From positions 124,001 through 188,000 of the forward strand of contig NZ_CP022548.1 of NCBI RefSeq assembly GCF_002776575.1: DNA of 64,000 nt, in the 5' to 3' direction. This DNA comes from Sphingorhabdus sp. YGSMI21 (GTDB taxonomy: Bacteria; Pseudomonadota; Alphaproteobacteria; Sphingomonadales; Sphingomonadaceae). The notes beneath the pieces are model-generated. The model worked only from the letters and a program-made list of their open reading frames with translations, did no database searches and was not told the DNA's origin. Shown here one piece after another: positions 8,434 through 18,300 of the stretch; within the stretch, counting starts at the first letter, position 1; each line of letters begins with the position of its first letter. Made by a program: the position numbers and the translations under genes.

Positions 8434-9653
8434 TGGCCGCTCCCCCCGTTTGCGTCTTCCTTATAGCCATTCGACGTCGCAATCAGCGCAACCGTTGCGT
8501 CAGGTGAAATCACCCCGTTTTTTAAAAGAAGCTCGAGTCCGGTGAGCGTCGCGGCCGAAGACAGTTCGGCATAGCAGCCATGGCGAGCGAGACGGATCTG
8601 ATCGCGAGAGACCATTTCATCCTTCACGATCACCGCGCCACCGCCCGACGCACGGATCGCCTCCATCGCCTGATAGGTGACCGTCGAGCCGCCGATTGAT
8701 GCCAGCCGAGTCGTTCCGGGAAACGAGCCCGTGATCGACTCCCCACCGAGCACCGCGCTGATCCGCGCAAACGGCTCGACCGCATATAGCCGGGGAACTG
8801 ATTTGATCAAGCCGGCGGCCTTGAGCTGATCAAAACCCTCCGCGAGACCCCAGATCAGGTCGCCTCGCGATGTCGGAACCAACACGACATCGACCAGGTC
8901 TGGTCCCAGCTCTTCGAGCATCTCATAGGCAATGGTCTTGAGGCCATCCAATCCAAAATGATTGCTGCCTACGGGCGGATCAAGATAGTTTGTCGCCGAA
9001 AACGCGCCCTGCTCCTTCACCATTTTGGCAATATGATCCCAACGCTCAAGGCTTTCCGAAGCGGTGACAATTTGGGCTCCGGTCATTGTGATTGCTCGCT
9101 GAAAAACCCGCGACAAAGCGGGCGTCGTGACGATGCAGCATTTCAACCCCGCCGCCGCTGCATAGAGCGCCAGTGACGCCCCGCCATTGCCGCTCGAAGC
9201 TGCAACTATTGTTGTAGCCCCTATGTCAAGTGCGCGGGCAACCGCCATGCAACTCATCCTGTCCTTGTGTGAGCCGCTGGGGTTCTGGCCCTCGTTCTTG
9301 ATATGGATATCAGCTACCCCAAGCTCATTGGCCAAGGAAGAAAAGCGCGCGCAGGACGTCCCACCTTCGCCGAGCGAAACCCAAGATATATAAGGCATCC
9401 ACGCTGCAAATCGCCGCATCCCATGGGCGCGGCCGTTGCTCAGCACGGGCGGCAGGTCGCGATATATCGACCGCAACGTCGAAGGTTTACCGCGTGCGAG
9501 ACAGTCGGGGCATCCTTCAAAATAGTCCCCGACTGGTAGTTCCATCTGGCACCGGATGCAGGAAAACCCCGCCAGCATCGGGTTCAACGCAAGACGACGT
9601 CCATCAAAGATATCGCCACGGCTTTCCGGCAAAGGCGGCATTGATTGTGTCAC
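8430..9653 (-). CDS. PLP-dependent threonine synthase-like lyase with zinc ribbon
   Basis: The start is taken as the GTG at 9653, which overlaps the stop of the upstream lyase in a GTGA and gives 407 residues. An N-terminal zinc ribbon (CIRC...CPDC) precedes a fold-type II PLP domain. The PLP lysine lies in NPSGSHKDR, the phosphate loop is SSGNGGASLA, and there is a GLDGLKTIAYEM segment as in threonine synthases. A ribbon of this kind occurs in class I threonine synthase relatives. Context with a cystathionine beta-lyase-like enzyme and a permease suggests beta- or gamma-elimination/replacement on an imported amino acid rather than housekeeping threonine synthesis; that is inference. Confidence 0.8.
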   Translation of the reverse strand: MTQSMPPLPESRGDIFDGRRLALNPMLAGFSCIRCQMELPVGDYFEGCPDCLARGKPSTLRSIYRDLPPVLSNGRAHGMRRFAAWMPYISWVSLGEGGTSCARFSSLANELGVADIHIKNEGQNPSGSHKDRMSCMAVARALDIGATTIVAASSGNGGASLALYAAAAGLKCCIVTTPALSRVFQRAITMTGAQIVTASESLERWDHIAKMVKEQGAFSATNYLDPPVGSNHFGLDGLKTIAYEMLEELGPDLVDVVLVPTSRGDLIWGLAEGFDQLKAAGLIKSVPRLYAVEPFARISAVLGGESITGSFPGTTRLASIGGSTVTYQAMEAIRASGGGAVIVKDEMVSRDQIRLARHGCYAELSSAATLTGLELLLKNGVISPDATVALIATSNGYKEDANGGSGQ

Positions 9654-10873
9654 GATCCCGTCCCGCTCCTGAAGGACCGAAGCTGATCGAAGGCAGCCGA
9701 AAGGTCGGCGATCAGATCGTCGCATGCTTCAAGCCCCGCGTGGACACGTATCAAACTCCCCTTTTCGACCGGTGTGCAACTGCGCTCTGGCGCGGGCCAG
9801 GCGGGAACAATCAGACTTTCGAACCCACCCCAACTGGCACCCAACTGAAACAACTGGAATTGATTGAAGAAAACCGAAGTTTCTTGCGGTGTCATATCAT
9901 CAAGCAAAACGCCGAACAGACCCGTTGCCCCATCAAAATCGCGCCGCCAGATTGCGTGCCCCGGGTCCGAAGCGATGCCGGGATAGAGCACATGGCGGAC
10001 CTCGGGCTGCTGCTGGAACCAACCGATGAGTTTCAAGGCGTTGCGCTGGTGTCGCTCCAGACGCACGTCGAGGGTCCGCAACCCGCGATGCACGAGGTAG
10101 CAATCGTCCGGCCCTACACAGTTTCCCCAGTAGCGCGCGGCGTCCTTCAACTTTCGGAAGATATCGGAATTCGCTGCGGTCATCGCGCCGAGCATTACAT
10201 CGGAATGTCCCGACAGATATTTGGTCGCCGCGGCTATCGACACATCGACGCCATGCTTGATCGGGCGGAAATAGAGCGGGGTGGCCCAAGTGTTATCGAT
10301 CATCGTTACAATCTCTCGCGCGCGCGCCACGGCTGTAATCGCGGCAATATCGGGCATCTCAAAGGTTAGCGAGCCCGGAGTCTCGAGGAAGATGGCGCGC
10401 GTGTTCGGCCGGAACTGGGCGACGATGTCGCTTCCCACGCCAGGGTCGAAATAAGAGACCTCGACCCCCATTGCGGTCAAGACATCGTCACAGAATCTAC
10501 GCGTCGAACGATACACGGTATCGATGACCAGTAGGTGATCGCCCGCCGACAAAAATGCCGACAAACTGAGCGAAATTGCTGCCGTCCCGGAGGAGGTAAC
10601 CACCGTCCGGTGCCCCCCTTCGAGCGCCGCGATGGCCGCTTCGAGGGCGAAAGTCGTTTCGGTCCCGTACAGACCATAGATGACATCGTCATAGATACGG
10701 CTATGCCGACCCGTATAGGCTTCGACGTTGTCAAAAGTGATCGTTGAGGCGCGGTGGACCGGAGGGTTGAGCAGACCCGCCGCTTTCGCCGAGGGTGAGC
10801 TCGAACGAACAAGCTTCGTCATCGCAGACGTTCGGCTACCGTCTTTACCGCGGTTAGCAGTCTCGTCATTCAC
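9650..10873 (-). CDS. Cystathionine beta-lyase-like PLP enzyme (Cys/Met metabolism)
   Basis: The 407-residue protein belongs to the Cys/Met metabolism PLP family (PF01053). The N-terminus has NPPVHRASTITFDNVEAY and YGLYGTETTFALEAAIAALEGG, the cofactor-phosphate loop is TSSGTAAISLSL, the Asp contacting the pyridine ring is in MIDNTWATPLYFRP, and the Schiff-base lysine is in AATKYLSGHSD. WGGFESLI near the C-terminus is typical of MetC-type cystathionine beta-lyases. It would cleave C-S bonds of cystathionine or a related thioether. It opens an operon with a threonine-synthase-like enzyme and a permease, diverging from a LysR regulator. The dedicated operon argues for a catabolic or specialised role rather than methionine biosynthesis. 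Confidence 0.85.
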   Translation of the reverse strand: MNDETANRGKDGSRTSAMTKLVRSSSPSAKAAGLLNPPVHRASTITFDNVEAYTGRHSRIYDDVIYGLYGTETTFALEAAIAALEGGHRTVVTSSGTAAISLSLSAFLSAGDHLLVIDTVYRSTRRFCDDVLTAMGVEVSYFDPGVGSDIVAQFRPNTRAIFLETPGSLTFEMPDIAAITAVARAREIVTMIDNTWATPLYFRPIKHGVDVSIAAATKYLSGHSDVMLGAMTAANSDIFRKLKDAARYWGNCVGPDDCYLVHRGLRTLDVRLERHQRNALKLIGWFQQQPEVRHVLYPGIASDPGHAIWRRDFDGATGLFGVLLDDMTPQETSVFFNQFQLFQLGASWGGFESLIVPAWPAPERSCTPVEKGSLIRVHAGLEACDDLIADLSAAFDQLRSFRSGTGS

Positions 10874-11069
10874 ACTAAATACCTTCTGAAGTCAGGACAT
10901 TCTCTATCCTCCTGAAATGTTGTTGGAAGCAGGAAATAAAATGCAGAGGTAAACCAGGCTTCGACGAGGCCTAGAGAAATACCGCTGTCGGATGTTGCTA
11001 AAGTCATTCCTTGCGTCTTCCTTTTTACTTTGGTCTATATTGATTTGTAATAACTTTGGAGAGTGACGG
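10874..11069. promoter_or_regulatory. Divergent promoter region between PLP operon and LysR gene
   Basis: This 196-bp AT-rich gap separates two divergent transcripts, the classical arrangement in which a LysR protein represses itself and activates the facing operon from one shared region. GGAGAG lies 5 nt upstream of the LysR ATG. I did not find a convincing TTGC-N7-GCAA palindrome here, so operator positions remain open. Confidence 0.55.
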
Positions 11070-12041
11070 ATGAACCTACGACAGTTGGAAGCATTTCGGG
11101 CGGTCATGCTAGCCGGATCGGTTACGCAAGCCGCTCAGTCCATGCATTTGTCTCAGCCGGCGGTCAGCAAACTCATCGCCGATCTCGAATATGCCATCGG
11201 CTTTAAGCTCTTCGTTCGCTCGAAGGGTAGTGCGCTCACCGTTACGCCTGAAGCTGGGTATTTTTTCCATGAGGTCGAGCGCAGCTTCATTGGCATCGAC
11301 GCTCTGAAAAAAACGGCGAGTGACATCCGAAACCTCTCGACCGGCAATCTTCACATTGCGTCGCTGCCGGCGCTGTCTTTCAGCTTCTTGCCTCAGGTAA
11401 TTCGTGCGTTCCAGAAAGATCACCCTGGTGTTTCGATCCATCTTGACACGCATAGTTCGTCGACTGTCCGTCAGTTGATCGAGAACCAGCAGTTTGACGT
11501 TGGGCTCGCGACACGGGGCCACGATATCCCTGGTGTATCTACGAGCAGATTTCTGCGGTCGGTCGGGGCCTGTATCCTGTCTCCCGGACACCGGCTCGCA
11601 GGACGAGCCCATATCGAGCCGACCGATCTCGCGGGTGAGCCCTTTATATCGCTGATGCACGGTGACAAAACGCGTCGACGCATTGATCGCATCTTCGAAG
11701 ACGCTGGTGTCGAACGCGACCTGGTTGTGGAAACGCAATATGCTATTACCCATTGCAATCTGGTGGCTCAAGGCGTCGGTTGTTCGATCATAAATCCTGC
11801 CACTGCGATCGATTTTGTTGCCCAAGGCCTTGTCGTCTTGCCATTTCTGCCGCGTATCGAATTCGAATATCTCTTGTACACACCTTCGCTGCGCCCCCTG
11901 TCGCAGGCAGCGCTTAGCTTTATTGAGATCATGATGCGGATCAGAGACGAAAAGATCGCGGATGGAGCCTTTGGAGAGCCTGCCATCAACACTCCCACCC
12001 GTCCCGCACACACGAAGCGAGCCGCTATAGCCAGAGATTGA
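11070..12041 (+). CDS. LysR-family transcriptional regulator
   Basis: The 323-residue protein starts MNLRQLEAFRAVMLAGSVTQAAQSMHLSQPAVSKLIADLEYAIGF, a textbook LysR helix-turn-helix, followed by a linker helix and a periplasmic-binding-protein-like effector domain (LHIASLPALSFSFLPQVIRAF, VGLATRGHD, QGVGCSIINPATA). It is transcribed away from the metC-like/threonine-synthase-like/permease operon and is the likely regulator of that operon. The effector is probably the amino acid handled by these enzymes. Its C-terminal 30 residues are low complexity and Ala/Arg rich. Confidence 0.9.
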   Translation: MNLRQLEAFRAVMLAGSVTQAAQSMHLSQPAVSKLIADLEYAIGFKLFVRSKGSALTVTPEAGYFFHEVERSFIGIDALKKTASDIRNLSTGNLHIASLPALSFSFLPQVIRAFQKDHPGVSIHLDTHSSSTVRQLIENQQFDVGLATRGHDIPGVSTSRFLRSVGACILSPGHRLAGRAHIEPTDLAGEPFISLMHGDKTRRRIDRIFEDAGVERDLVVETQYAITHCNLVAQGVGCSIINPATAIDFVAQGLVVLPFLPRIEFEYLLYTPSLRPLSQAALSFIEIMMRIRDEKIADGAFGEPAINTPTRPAHTKRAAIARD

Positions 12042-12232
12042 AGACGAATTCGGCATAATTTTGAATTTATACTCGTAACTCCGGCACTGAGACTGGTATT
12101 GTAGGCGACAATTCGAACTGCCGAATTGATGAAGTCCATGAGCCACGCCGGGCTGGCAGCAAATGTATTTGTGCCGACTCAAGGCCTGCCGGAGGTTTGA
12201 ACTAATCATATAGTGGACCGTATCCTGAAGCG

Positions 12233-12256
12233 GGGGTCGACGAAAGCATCGACCCC
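12233..12256. terminator. Hairpin between convergent LysR and TonB-receptor genes
   Basis: An 8-bp perfect inverted repeat, GGGGTCGA / TCGACCCC with an 8-nt loop, lies between the ends of the convergent LysR and TonB-receptor genes. No T-tract follows on either strand, so it may aid termination or 3'-end protection rather than be a classical intrinsic terminator. Confidence 0.4.
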
Positions 12257-12268
12257 ATCGCCAATGTT

Positions 12269-14770
12269 CTAGAACGTTGTCGTTGCGCGAACGTACCAGA
12301 ATCCGCCGTTGAAGCCGGAGGGTGCGAAGCGCATATACTGGATACCGTTGTTGATCTGCGACTGGCGCGCTTCGCGGTCAGGAAAATTGTCGAAAATGTT
12401 CTCGCCGCCAACCGCCAGCCTAACGATATCGTTGAGACGATACGATACTTCGACATCGGTGAGGATTTCCGCACCGCCGGTTTGATCACTCGCCGGCGTG
12501 CTCCCATAGTCAGTCCACTTGCCGTAATAGGTGGCGCGCGCTAGAAAGCCGAGTCGATCGCCTTGATAGTTGAACGCTACATTGCCCTTCCACTCGGGTA
12601 CAAAGTCCTCGAGTTCGAGGAGCCGTTCGCGGTCTGCAGCGATGACCGGGCTGGCGCGAGTGACTTTGGTCTTGGTATAGTTGGCGTTCGTGCTCAAAGT
12701 CGCCTTGCCATCAGCCAAATCGAAGCGATAGGTCAGAACCGCATCGACGCCCTGCGTTCGACTGTCGAATGCATTGGTAAAGAACGCCAGTTGCTGGAAA
12801 CTGCCGCCGCCGGGGATGCCGAGCGCAGCGAGTTGGTCACGCTGTGCTTGAGAGAGCGCGAAATTGCCAGAAAGTGCGATGCGATCATCGACCTTGATGT
12901 TGAAATAATCGAGCGTGAAGGTCAACTGGGAAAGCGGTGTGAGCACGATACCAGCGGCGATATTGAACGAATCCTCTGGTTTGAGCGGCGCGGCACCCAG
13001 GAACTGGGCGACTGGATTATTGGGACCGACAATGCCCGATGTCAGCGGTGCACCAGTTGCCGAATCGATGTTGGTACTGACGTTGGAAGCGTTCGCCTGG
13101 CCGGGCGTCGGCGCGCGAAAGCCGGTGTTAACTGATCCACGGATTGCGATCGCGTCTGAAAATTCCGCGCGGGCGTTCACTTTCCAGTTGAACGTCGAGC
13201 CAAAATCGGAGAAATCCTCGTAGCGCAGCGCAACGCCGCCTGACAGCCATGGGGTTAGATCGCCTTCGAGCGCAGTATAGGCCGCCCAATTGTTGCGCGA
13301 AAAAACACCCGCCTGACTTGGGCTAAACCCCGGAAAGCCGTTCGAACCGACCGGAAGTCCAACGTTCAGACCGGTATCGGGATCTGTGAGTAACGCGAAC
13401 GGCCCCACCTGATAAGATGCCACATCACCGGCCGTAATTTCATATGTTTCACGACGATATTCAAGTCCGCCGGCAAGGTTGAGCGGTTCGGCGAGTCCGA
13501 TATCAATCGGATAGGTCATATCGGCGTTGAAGTTGAGTTCGCTCTGTTCGAGCTTACCAATGTTGAACTCAGTCGGTGAATTCGAGCCGAGTGATGGATT
13601 AACGGTATTGGTGATATTGTATCGGGCTGAATTCTGGCCATAGCTGGCGCTCAGATCATAGGTAAGGCCGCTACTCAGTTCACCGCGCGTACCGCCAACC
13701 AACGACAGATCGCGGATCGTGGCACCAAAATTGGGTGTATAACCGCCGGGGAAAATATCACGGAAAGAAAAACGTGGGCCGCCCGGCATCGTCGTTAGCG
13801 GAACGCTGGTGTTGAGAAAGCTCGTGTTCGGATTGCGGTAGAAAAAACCGGTCACGCCGCTGCTCCAGCTGTAATTGCCGAAGACGTAAGCCTCCATCGA
13901 ATCATTGAGGTCAAGTCCGGCGTTGACGAACAGCCGTGCCGCCTCGGTTTCGGGATTGCCCCAGCGCTGCGCCGGCACTGGCACACCTGAAACGCCGGCG
14001 TCGATCAGCGCCTGTGCGTCAGGACGCTGCAGCCCGCGCGAAGTGGTATTGGTGTTGACGTATTCGCCACTGATATTGATAAAGCCATCGGCTGTAAACG
14101 GCAGGCCAATATTGCCCTGGACGAGCATGTCTTCGCCGTCGCCAGCGTAATACTGGCCGTAGCGCGCGGTTAGGTTTCCTCCTTCGCGGTCATCCCGCAG
14201 CCGAAAATTGAGTACACCAGCTATCGCATCCGAACCGTAAAGAGCCGAGGCACCGTCGCGCAGCACTTCGAGTTGACCGATGGCGATCGACGGGATTGCC
14301 GACAGATCGGGACCCTGCGAACCGCGAATATAGGGAACGTTGGTGAACTGCACCGTCGCGCCGCGATGCCGACGCTTGCCGTTGACCAGAACCAGCGTCT
14401 GGTCAGGCGGCAGTCCGCGCAGCGAGAAGGGCCTTGTAAACACCGCACCATCGTTGCTAACCAGGCGCTGGATGTTGAGAGAGGGTACCTGCGTGCGCAG
14501 GATGTCGTTGACATCGGACGAGCTCTGGCTGAGCAGTTGCTCTGATGAAATAATGTCGATGGGCGTGGGAGAATCTGCTGCCGTGAGGTCGTTGCGGCGG
14601 GTACCGGTGACAATGATTATGCCTCCGCCGTTCGTTGTGTCAGCAGAAGTCGACTGCCTTCCAGTCGCTTCGTCCTGTGCCATGGCCGGTGTGGCCAAAG
14701 ACAGACCGGCTAAGCCCATCGCGAGCGCCAGATACGACGTTCTGATCAATTGTTGATTTTGCGCCTTCAT
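12269..14770 (-). CDS. TonB-dependent receptor
   Basis: The preferred start is MKAQNQQLIRTSYLALAMGLAGLSLATPAMAQ, a signal peptide with GAGGGG 7 nt upstream of its ATG, giving 833 residues. The plug domain follows: an IIIVTGTRR TonB-box-like start, SPTPIDIISSEQLL, VNDILRTQVPSLNIQR, TLVLVNGKRRHR and EVLRDGASALYGSDAIAGVLNF. The 22-strand barrel ends with FWYVRATTTF, a terminal Phe as recognised by BamA. It takes up a large substrate across the outer membrane with TonB energy; the ligand is not readable. It converges on the LysR gene of the PLP operon, so joint function in uptake of the same substrate is possible but unproven. Confidence 0.92.
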   Translation of the reverse strand: MKAQNQQLIRTSYLALAMGLAGLSLATPAMAQDEATGRQSTSADTTNGGGIIIVTGTRRNDLTAADSPTPIDIISSEQLLSQSSSDVNDILRTQVPSLNIQRLVSNDGAVFTRPFSLRGLPPDQTLVLVNGKRRHRGATVQFTNVPYIRGSQGPDLSAIPSIAIGQLEVLRDGASALYGSDAIAGVLNFRLRDDREGGNLTARYGQYYAGDGEDMLVQGNIGLPFTADGFINISGEYVNTNTTSRGLQRPDAQALIDAGVSGVPVPAQRWGNPETEAARLFVNAGLDLNDSMEAYVFGNYSWSSGVTGFFYRNPNTSFLNTSVPLTTMPGGPRFSFRDIFPGGYTPNFGATIRDLSLVGGTRGELSSGLTYDLSASYGQNSARYNITNTVNPSLGSNSPTEFNIGKLEQSELNFNADMTYPIDIGLAEPLNLAGGLEYRRETYEITAGDVASYQVGPFALLTDPDTGLNVGLPVGSNGFPGFSPSQAGVFSRNNWAAYTALEGDLTPWLSGGVALRYEDFSDFGSTFNWKVNARAEFSDAIAIRGSVNTGFRAPTPGQANASNVSTNIDSATGAPLTSGIVGPNNPVAQFLGAAPLKPEDSFNIAAGIVLTPLSQLTFTLDYFNIKVDDRIALSGNFALSQAQRDQLAALGIPGGGSFQQLAFFTNAFDSRTQGVDAVLTYRFDLADGKATLSTNANYTKTKVTRASPVIAADRERLLELEDFVPEWKGNVAFNYQGDRLGFLARATYYGKWTDYGSTPASDQTGGAEILTDVEVSYRLNDIVRLAVGGENIFDNFPDREARQSQINNGIQYMRFAPSGFNGGFWYVRATTTF

Positions 14771-14971
14771 GATATTTCCCCTCTTAATGGTGCGTCGCGA
14801 TTGGTTTCCCAAGCGCGACTCCCTTATCCGCTACAATCTGCTAGCGCAGGGGCCACAAGCATTCTATGATAAATTGAATGCCATCACGTTTTACGAAGAG
14901 GTTATCAGAAAATGTTATAGGTCGTTTGAACTAGGTGTCTCGCATGATCAACGCTATCTTGCGCGGACGCA

Positions 14972-15079
14972 TTAACCGCAGCAACCAGATAAGTTTGCAA
15001 TTGTCGCATCTGACTTGGTTTCGCGAACCTCTGGATTATTGCCTACGAAGCCGACGAGAGTGACTGTGTTTTTCATCAT
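14972..15079 (-). pseudogene. ssb 5' fragment (single-stranded DNA-binding protein remnant)
   Basis: A 35-codon frame reads MKNTVTLVGFVGNNPEVRET and then SDATIANLS before homology stops in SGCCG and a TAA. This matches the first OB-fold strands of SSB and aligns with the intact ssb start in this window (MTNIVVLVGRVTRDPESRET). Everything after about residue 30 is missing, so it is a truncated relic. Its upstream leader also resembles that of the intact ssb. It marks the left edge of the mobile/defence island, next to the upstream side of the TonB-receptor gene. The interval 14771-14971 upstream of that receptor shows no gene. Confidence 0.7.
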
Positions 15080-15134
15080 TTTGCCTTTCGAAGCTATTTT
15101 GTTCGTCCAAGGGACCATCCCTTTGACTAAGCCC

Positions 15135-15262
15135 CGAAAAGTCCGGCTGGGGTCTGGACTGCACCGAATGATAATGAGGGCAACGCCGCTCGAAGGGGTG
15201 GTACGGGAAGCAGCGCAAAGCGGTGCAACACGGCCCTGAAGATGCGCGGGTTGCTGTCCAGG
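15135..15262 (-). ncRNA. Structured leader upstream of the ssb remnant (relative of the intact ssb leader)
   Basis: On the minus strand this leader contains GGCCGTGTTGCACC, a short hairpin (arms 15210-15216 and 15220-15226), a TACCACCCC stretch, and TTCGGTGCAGTCC, in the same order as the leader of the intact ssb gene at 29.8 kb. The hairpin sits 131 nt upstream of the remnant ATG, against 121 nt in the intact copy. Stem bases differ between copies yet remain paired (CGC/GCG here, CCT/AGG there), as expected for a conserved RNA structure. Function is unknown. Confidence 0.5.
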
Positions 15263-15348
15263 CACCATCCGGACAGGGGCTAGTTTACGTCATGAAAGGG
15301 GATGATTCTTTGAAATGGAATTGCAGCGGTGAATAATGAAAAGAACCT

Positions 15349-18300
15349 GTGGCTTCTTTGTCAAAAGCGTTTATTTCTTCCAGATCAGGGAGAAAATTAG
15401 TGTTCCAAGGTGCGTTGTTTACAAAGGATTGGTTGGTCGAGGGCATTACTGAAACACCTGAGTGGAAAAACCTTGATGATGTGACTGTAAAATTGGCCGC
15501 AGAAAAGGCTTCCGCCTTGCTCAATGATCTTGCACAGAGGCGAAATCCAAACGAAGCCGAAACAGAAGAAAAATTAGTTTATCCGTTAATCGAAATGCTT
15601 GGTTGGGAGTTCATATCAGTACAACAAAATATGACTGCGCGCGGGCGTAAGGATGTTCCAGATGCTCTACTTTTTGCAGAGGCGGCAGCCGACGAACGCG
15701 CTAAAGACCTAGAGCCATGGCAACGATTCCGCCACGGAGCGGCATTGGTAGAAGCAAAACGATGGGGCCGCCAACTTGACCGCGAGGGACAAGGAGAACC
15801 GGGCATACCCTCTACACAGATAATGCACTATTTACGACGAGCAGAAGTCGTTTCCGAAGGTAACATGCCGTGGGGTATACTGACCAACGGACGGCAATGG
15901 CGATTGTACTATCAGAATGCTCTTTCCGTCGCAGAAGAATTCTTCGAAATTGACCTTGGCAAGATATTCGAATTCGCAGGCTCATCAGAGGAAACATCTG
16001 ATCAAGATTTATCACAAGATCATGGGTTCCGCCTCTTCTTATTGATTTTTGGGAAGAGTGCTTTCTTGCCGGTAGAGCAAGGACGTAGCTTTCATCTTAT
16101 CGCGTTGGCGGAAGCGAAACGTTGGGAAGAAAAGGTCAGGAAAGACCTTGCTGAAACTGTCTTTGAGGAAGTCTTTCCGCTGCTTATCAGTTCTATTCCA
16201 GAGGCAGACACGGAGCGTCCAGCTGAAATCGATAGTGAATATGCCGAGACGGTACGGCAAGCAGCATTGTTCCTTCTTTATCGACTTCTGTTCGTTCTTT
16301 ATGCGGAAGATCGTAACCTATTGCCTGATGAACGTGGCCCTTATTCGAACTATTGTCTCACCCGCTTACGGCAGGATATCGCAGACCGTCGGACGAAAGG
16401 ACAGGCAGAGCTTTCTCGTAGTACTGCGTATTGGTCAAGACTAGAGACCATTTTTTCTGCGATCTCAGAAGGTGATGATGAACTTGGAATACCTCCCTAT
16501 AACGGCGGATTGTTCGACCCATTGGAGATACCGCTTCTCTCCCGCATACGGTTGTCCGACGAAGTTTTGGCTCAAGCAATCCTGTCGCTTTCTCATCGCG
16601 AAGAAGATGGTCGGCAAAGGTACATTAATTATCGGGACCTTTCTGTACAACAATTGGGTTCAATCTATGAATCCATATTAGAATACGGCGTTGAGGTTGA
16701 CGGCCATGGCAATGTGCGTCCGCGCGAAGACAATGAAGCTCGGCATCGCTCCGGTTCGTACTATACCCCCGAACCACTCGTCTCATTAATTATAGACAAA
16801 ACCGTGGGGCCTCTGGTTGATGAGCGCCGCAGTTTATTTGAAGAGGCTGTAGGCAACGAAGCAACGGGCGAAGAGTTGATCGCATTGGATCCTGCGATAG
16901 CGTTGTTATCGCTTCGGATTGTTGATCCCGCTATGGGTAGCGGGCATTTCCTTGTTAGCCTCGTCGACTGGCTATCTGACAAGGTACTTACTTCTATCGG
17001 TGATGCCGAAGCTATCGCTGGCCCAGATTATGCTTCTCCATTAATTGAACAAATTGCGAAACTTCGCGAGGGGATAGTCGTTAACGCTCGCGAACATGGT
17101 TGGCCAATCGTCGAAGATCAGTTGGACGATCGACACATTGTGAGACGGATGGTCCTGAAGCGCTGTGTGCATGGTGTTGATTTAAATCCGATGGCTGTAG
17201 AATTGGCGAAAGTCGCCCTATGGTTGCACAGTTTTACGGTTGGCGCACCGCTATCATTTCTCGACCATCATTTGAGATGTGGCAACAGTGTGCTTGGAGC
17301 ATGGGTTCGACCTACGATGGATTGGCTTGAAGAGCGCGGCGCGCTTTTAGCCAATCAACATTTGGCACCCCTTGCCAACGTAGTAAGGGATATGGAGACT
17401 ATCGAAGGCTTGACGGACACTGATCTAACAGAAGTTCATCGGTCAAAAGAACTGTTTGAGACTGTTGGGCAATCAAGCCGCCCTCTCAATGCATTGCTTT
17501 GCATGGCGAAATCTGACGAACTTATGGGAGTGTTGGGAACCAATGTTCGTCGCCCACGCGAAGGGGCATCCGAAATCCGTGCTGACGGCGACCGACGGCT
17601 GGATTCTATGCCAGAAGATACCCAAACGGAAAGAACTGCTAAAGCCAAAGAAGCTCTCAGAATTGAACGAGCCGTCGCTCGCGCTGATGAAGCTAGACGC
17701 CGGTTTGATCGCGCAGAGGTTATGAAACTAGTGTATGAAGGCAGCTTCGGCGATCCGAGTAAAATCGCTAGTGGGGACACTTCTGTTCTAGTAGTTGAAG
17801 GACAGGTCGCCCTTGAAGCTGGCGATGATGAAAGGCTGCAAGGCAGTCTGATGCCAGAAGTTCGACCGGACGAGCGCCGCCGAAGTCTTGCCCATGACTT
17901 GGTTCGTGAAGCACGTGAACTGATAGAGGAACAACGTTTTTTTAATTGGGAGATTGCTTTCCCGGGCGTCTGGAGTGAACTGTCATCAGTTGATCGTGAG
18001 GGAGGCTTTGATGCCGTTATCGGCAACCCGCCATATGTCCGGCATGAGGAAATTAGTTCTGTAAAACCTGCACTCAAAAAAAGCTATTCAACCTTCTCAG
18101 GAACTGCCGATCTCTACGTTTATTTTTACGAACAAGGAGTCAACTTGTTGCGACCTGGAGGTCGAATGGGCTACGTGGTCACTAACAAATGGCTTAAGGC
18201 TGGTTATGCCAAAAAGCTGCGCCAAATGTTTTCGGAACAAGTGTGGGTCGAATTTCTTGTAGACTTCGGCCATGCGCGCCATCTTTTTCCAGACGCAGAT

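Noticed and set aside
11109..12209. 366-codon minus-strand frame opposite the first LysR gene
   Set aside because: The plus-strand LysR protein has a full HTH and effector domain. The opposing frame has no family features.
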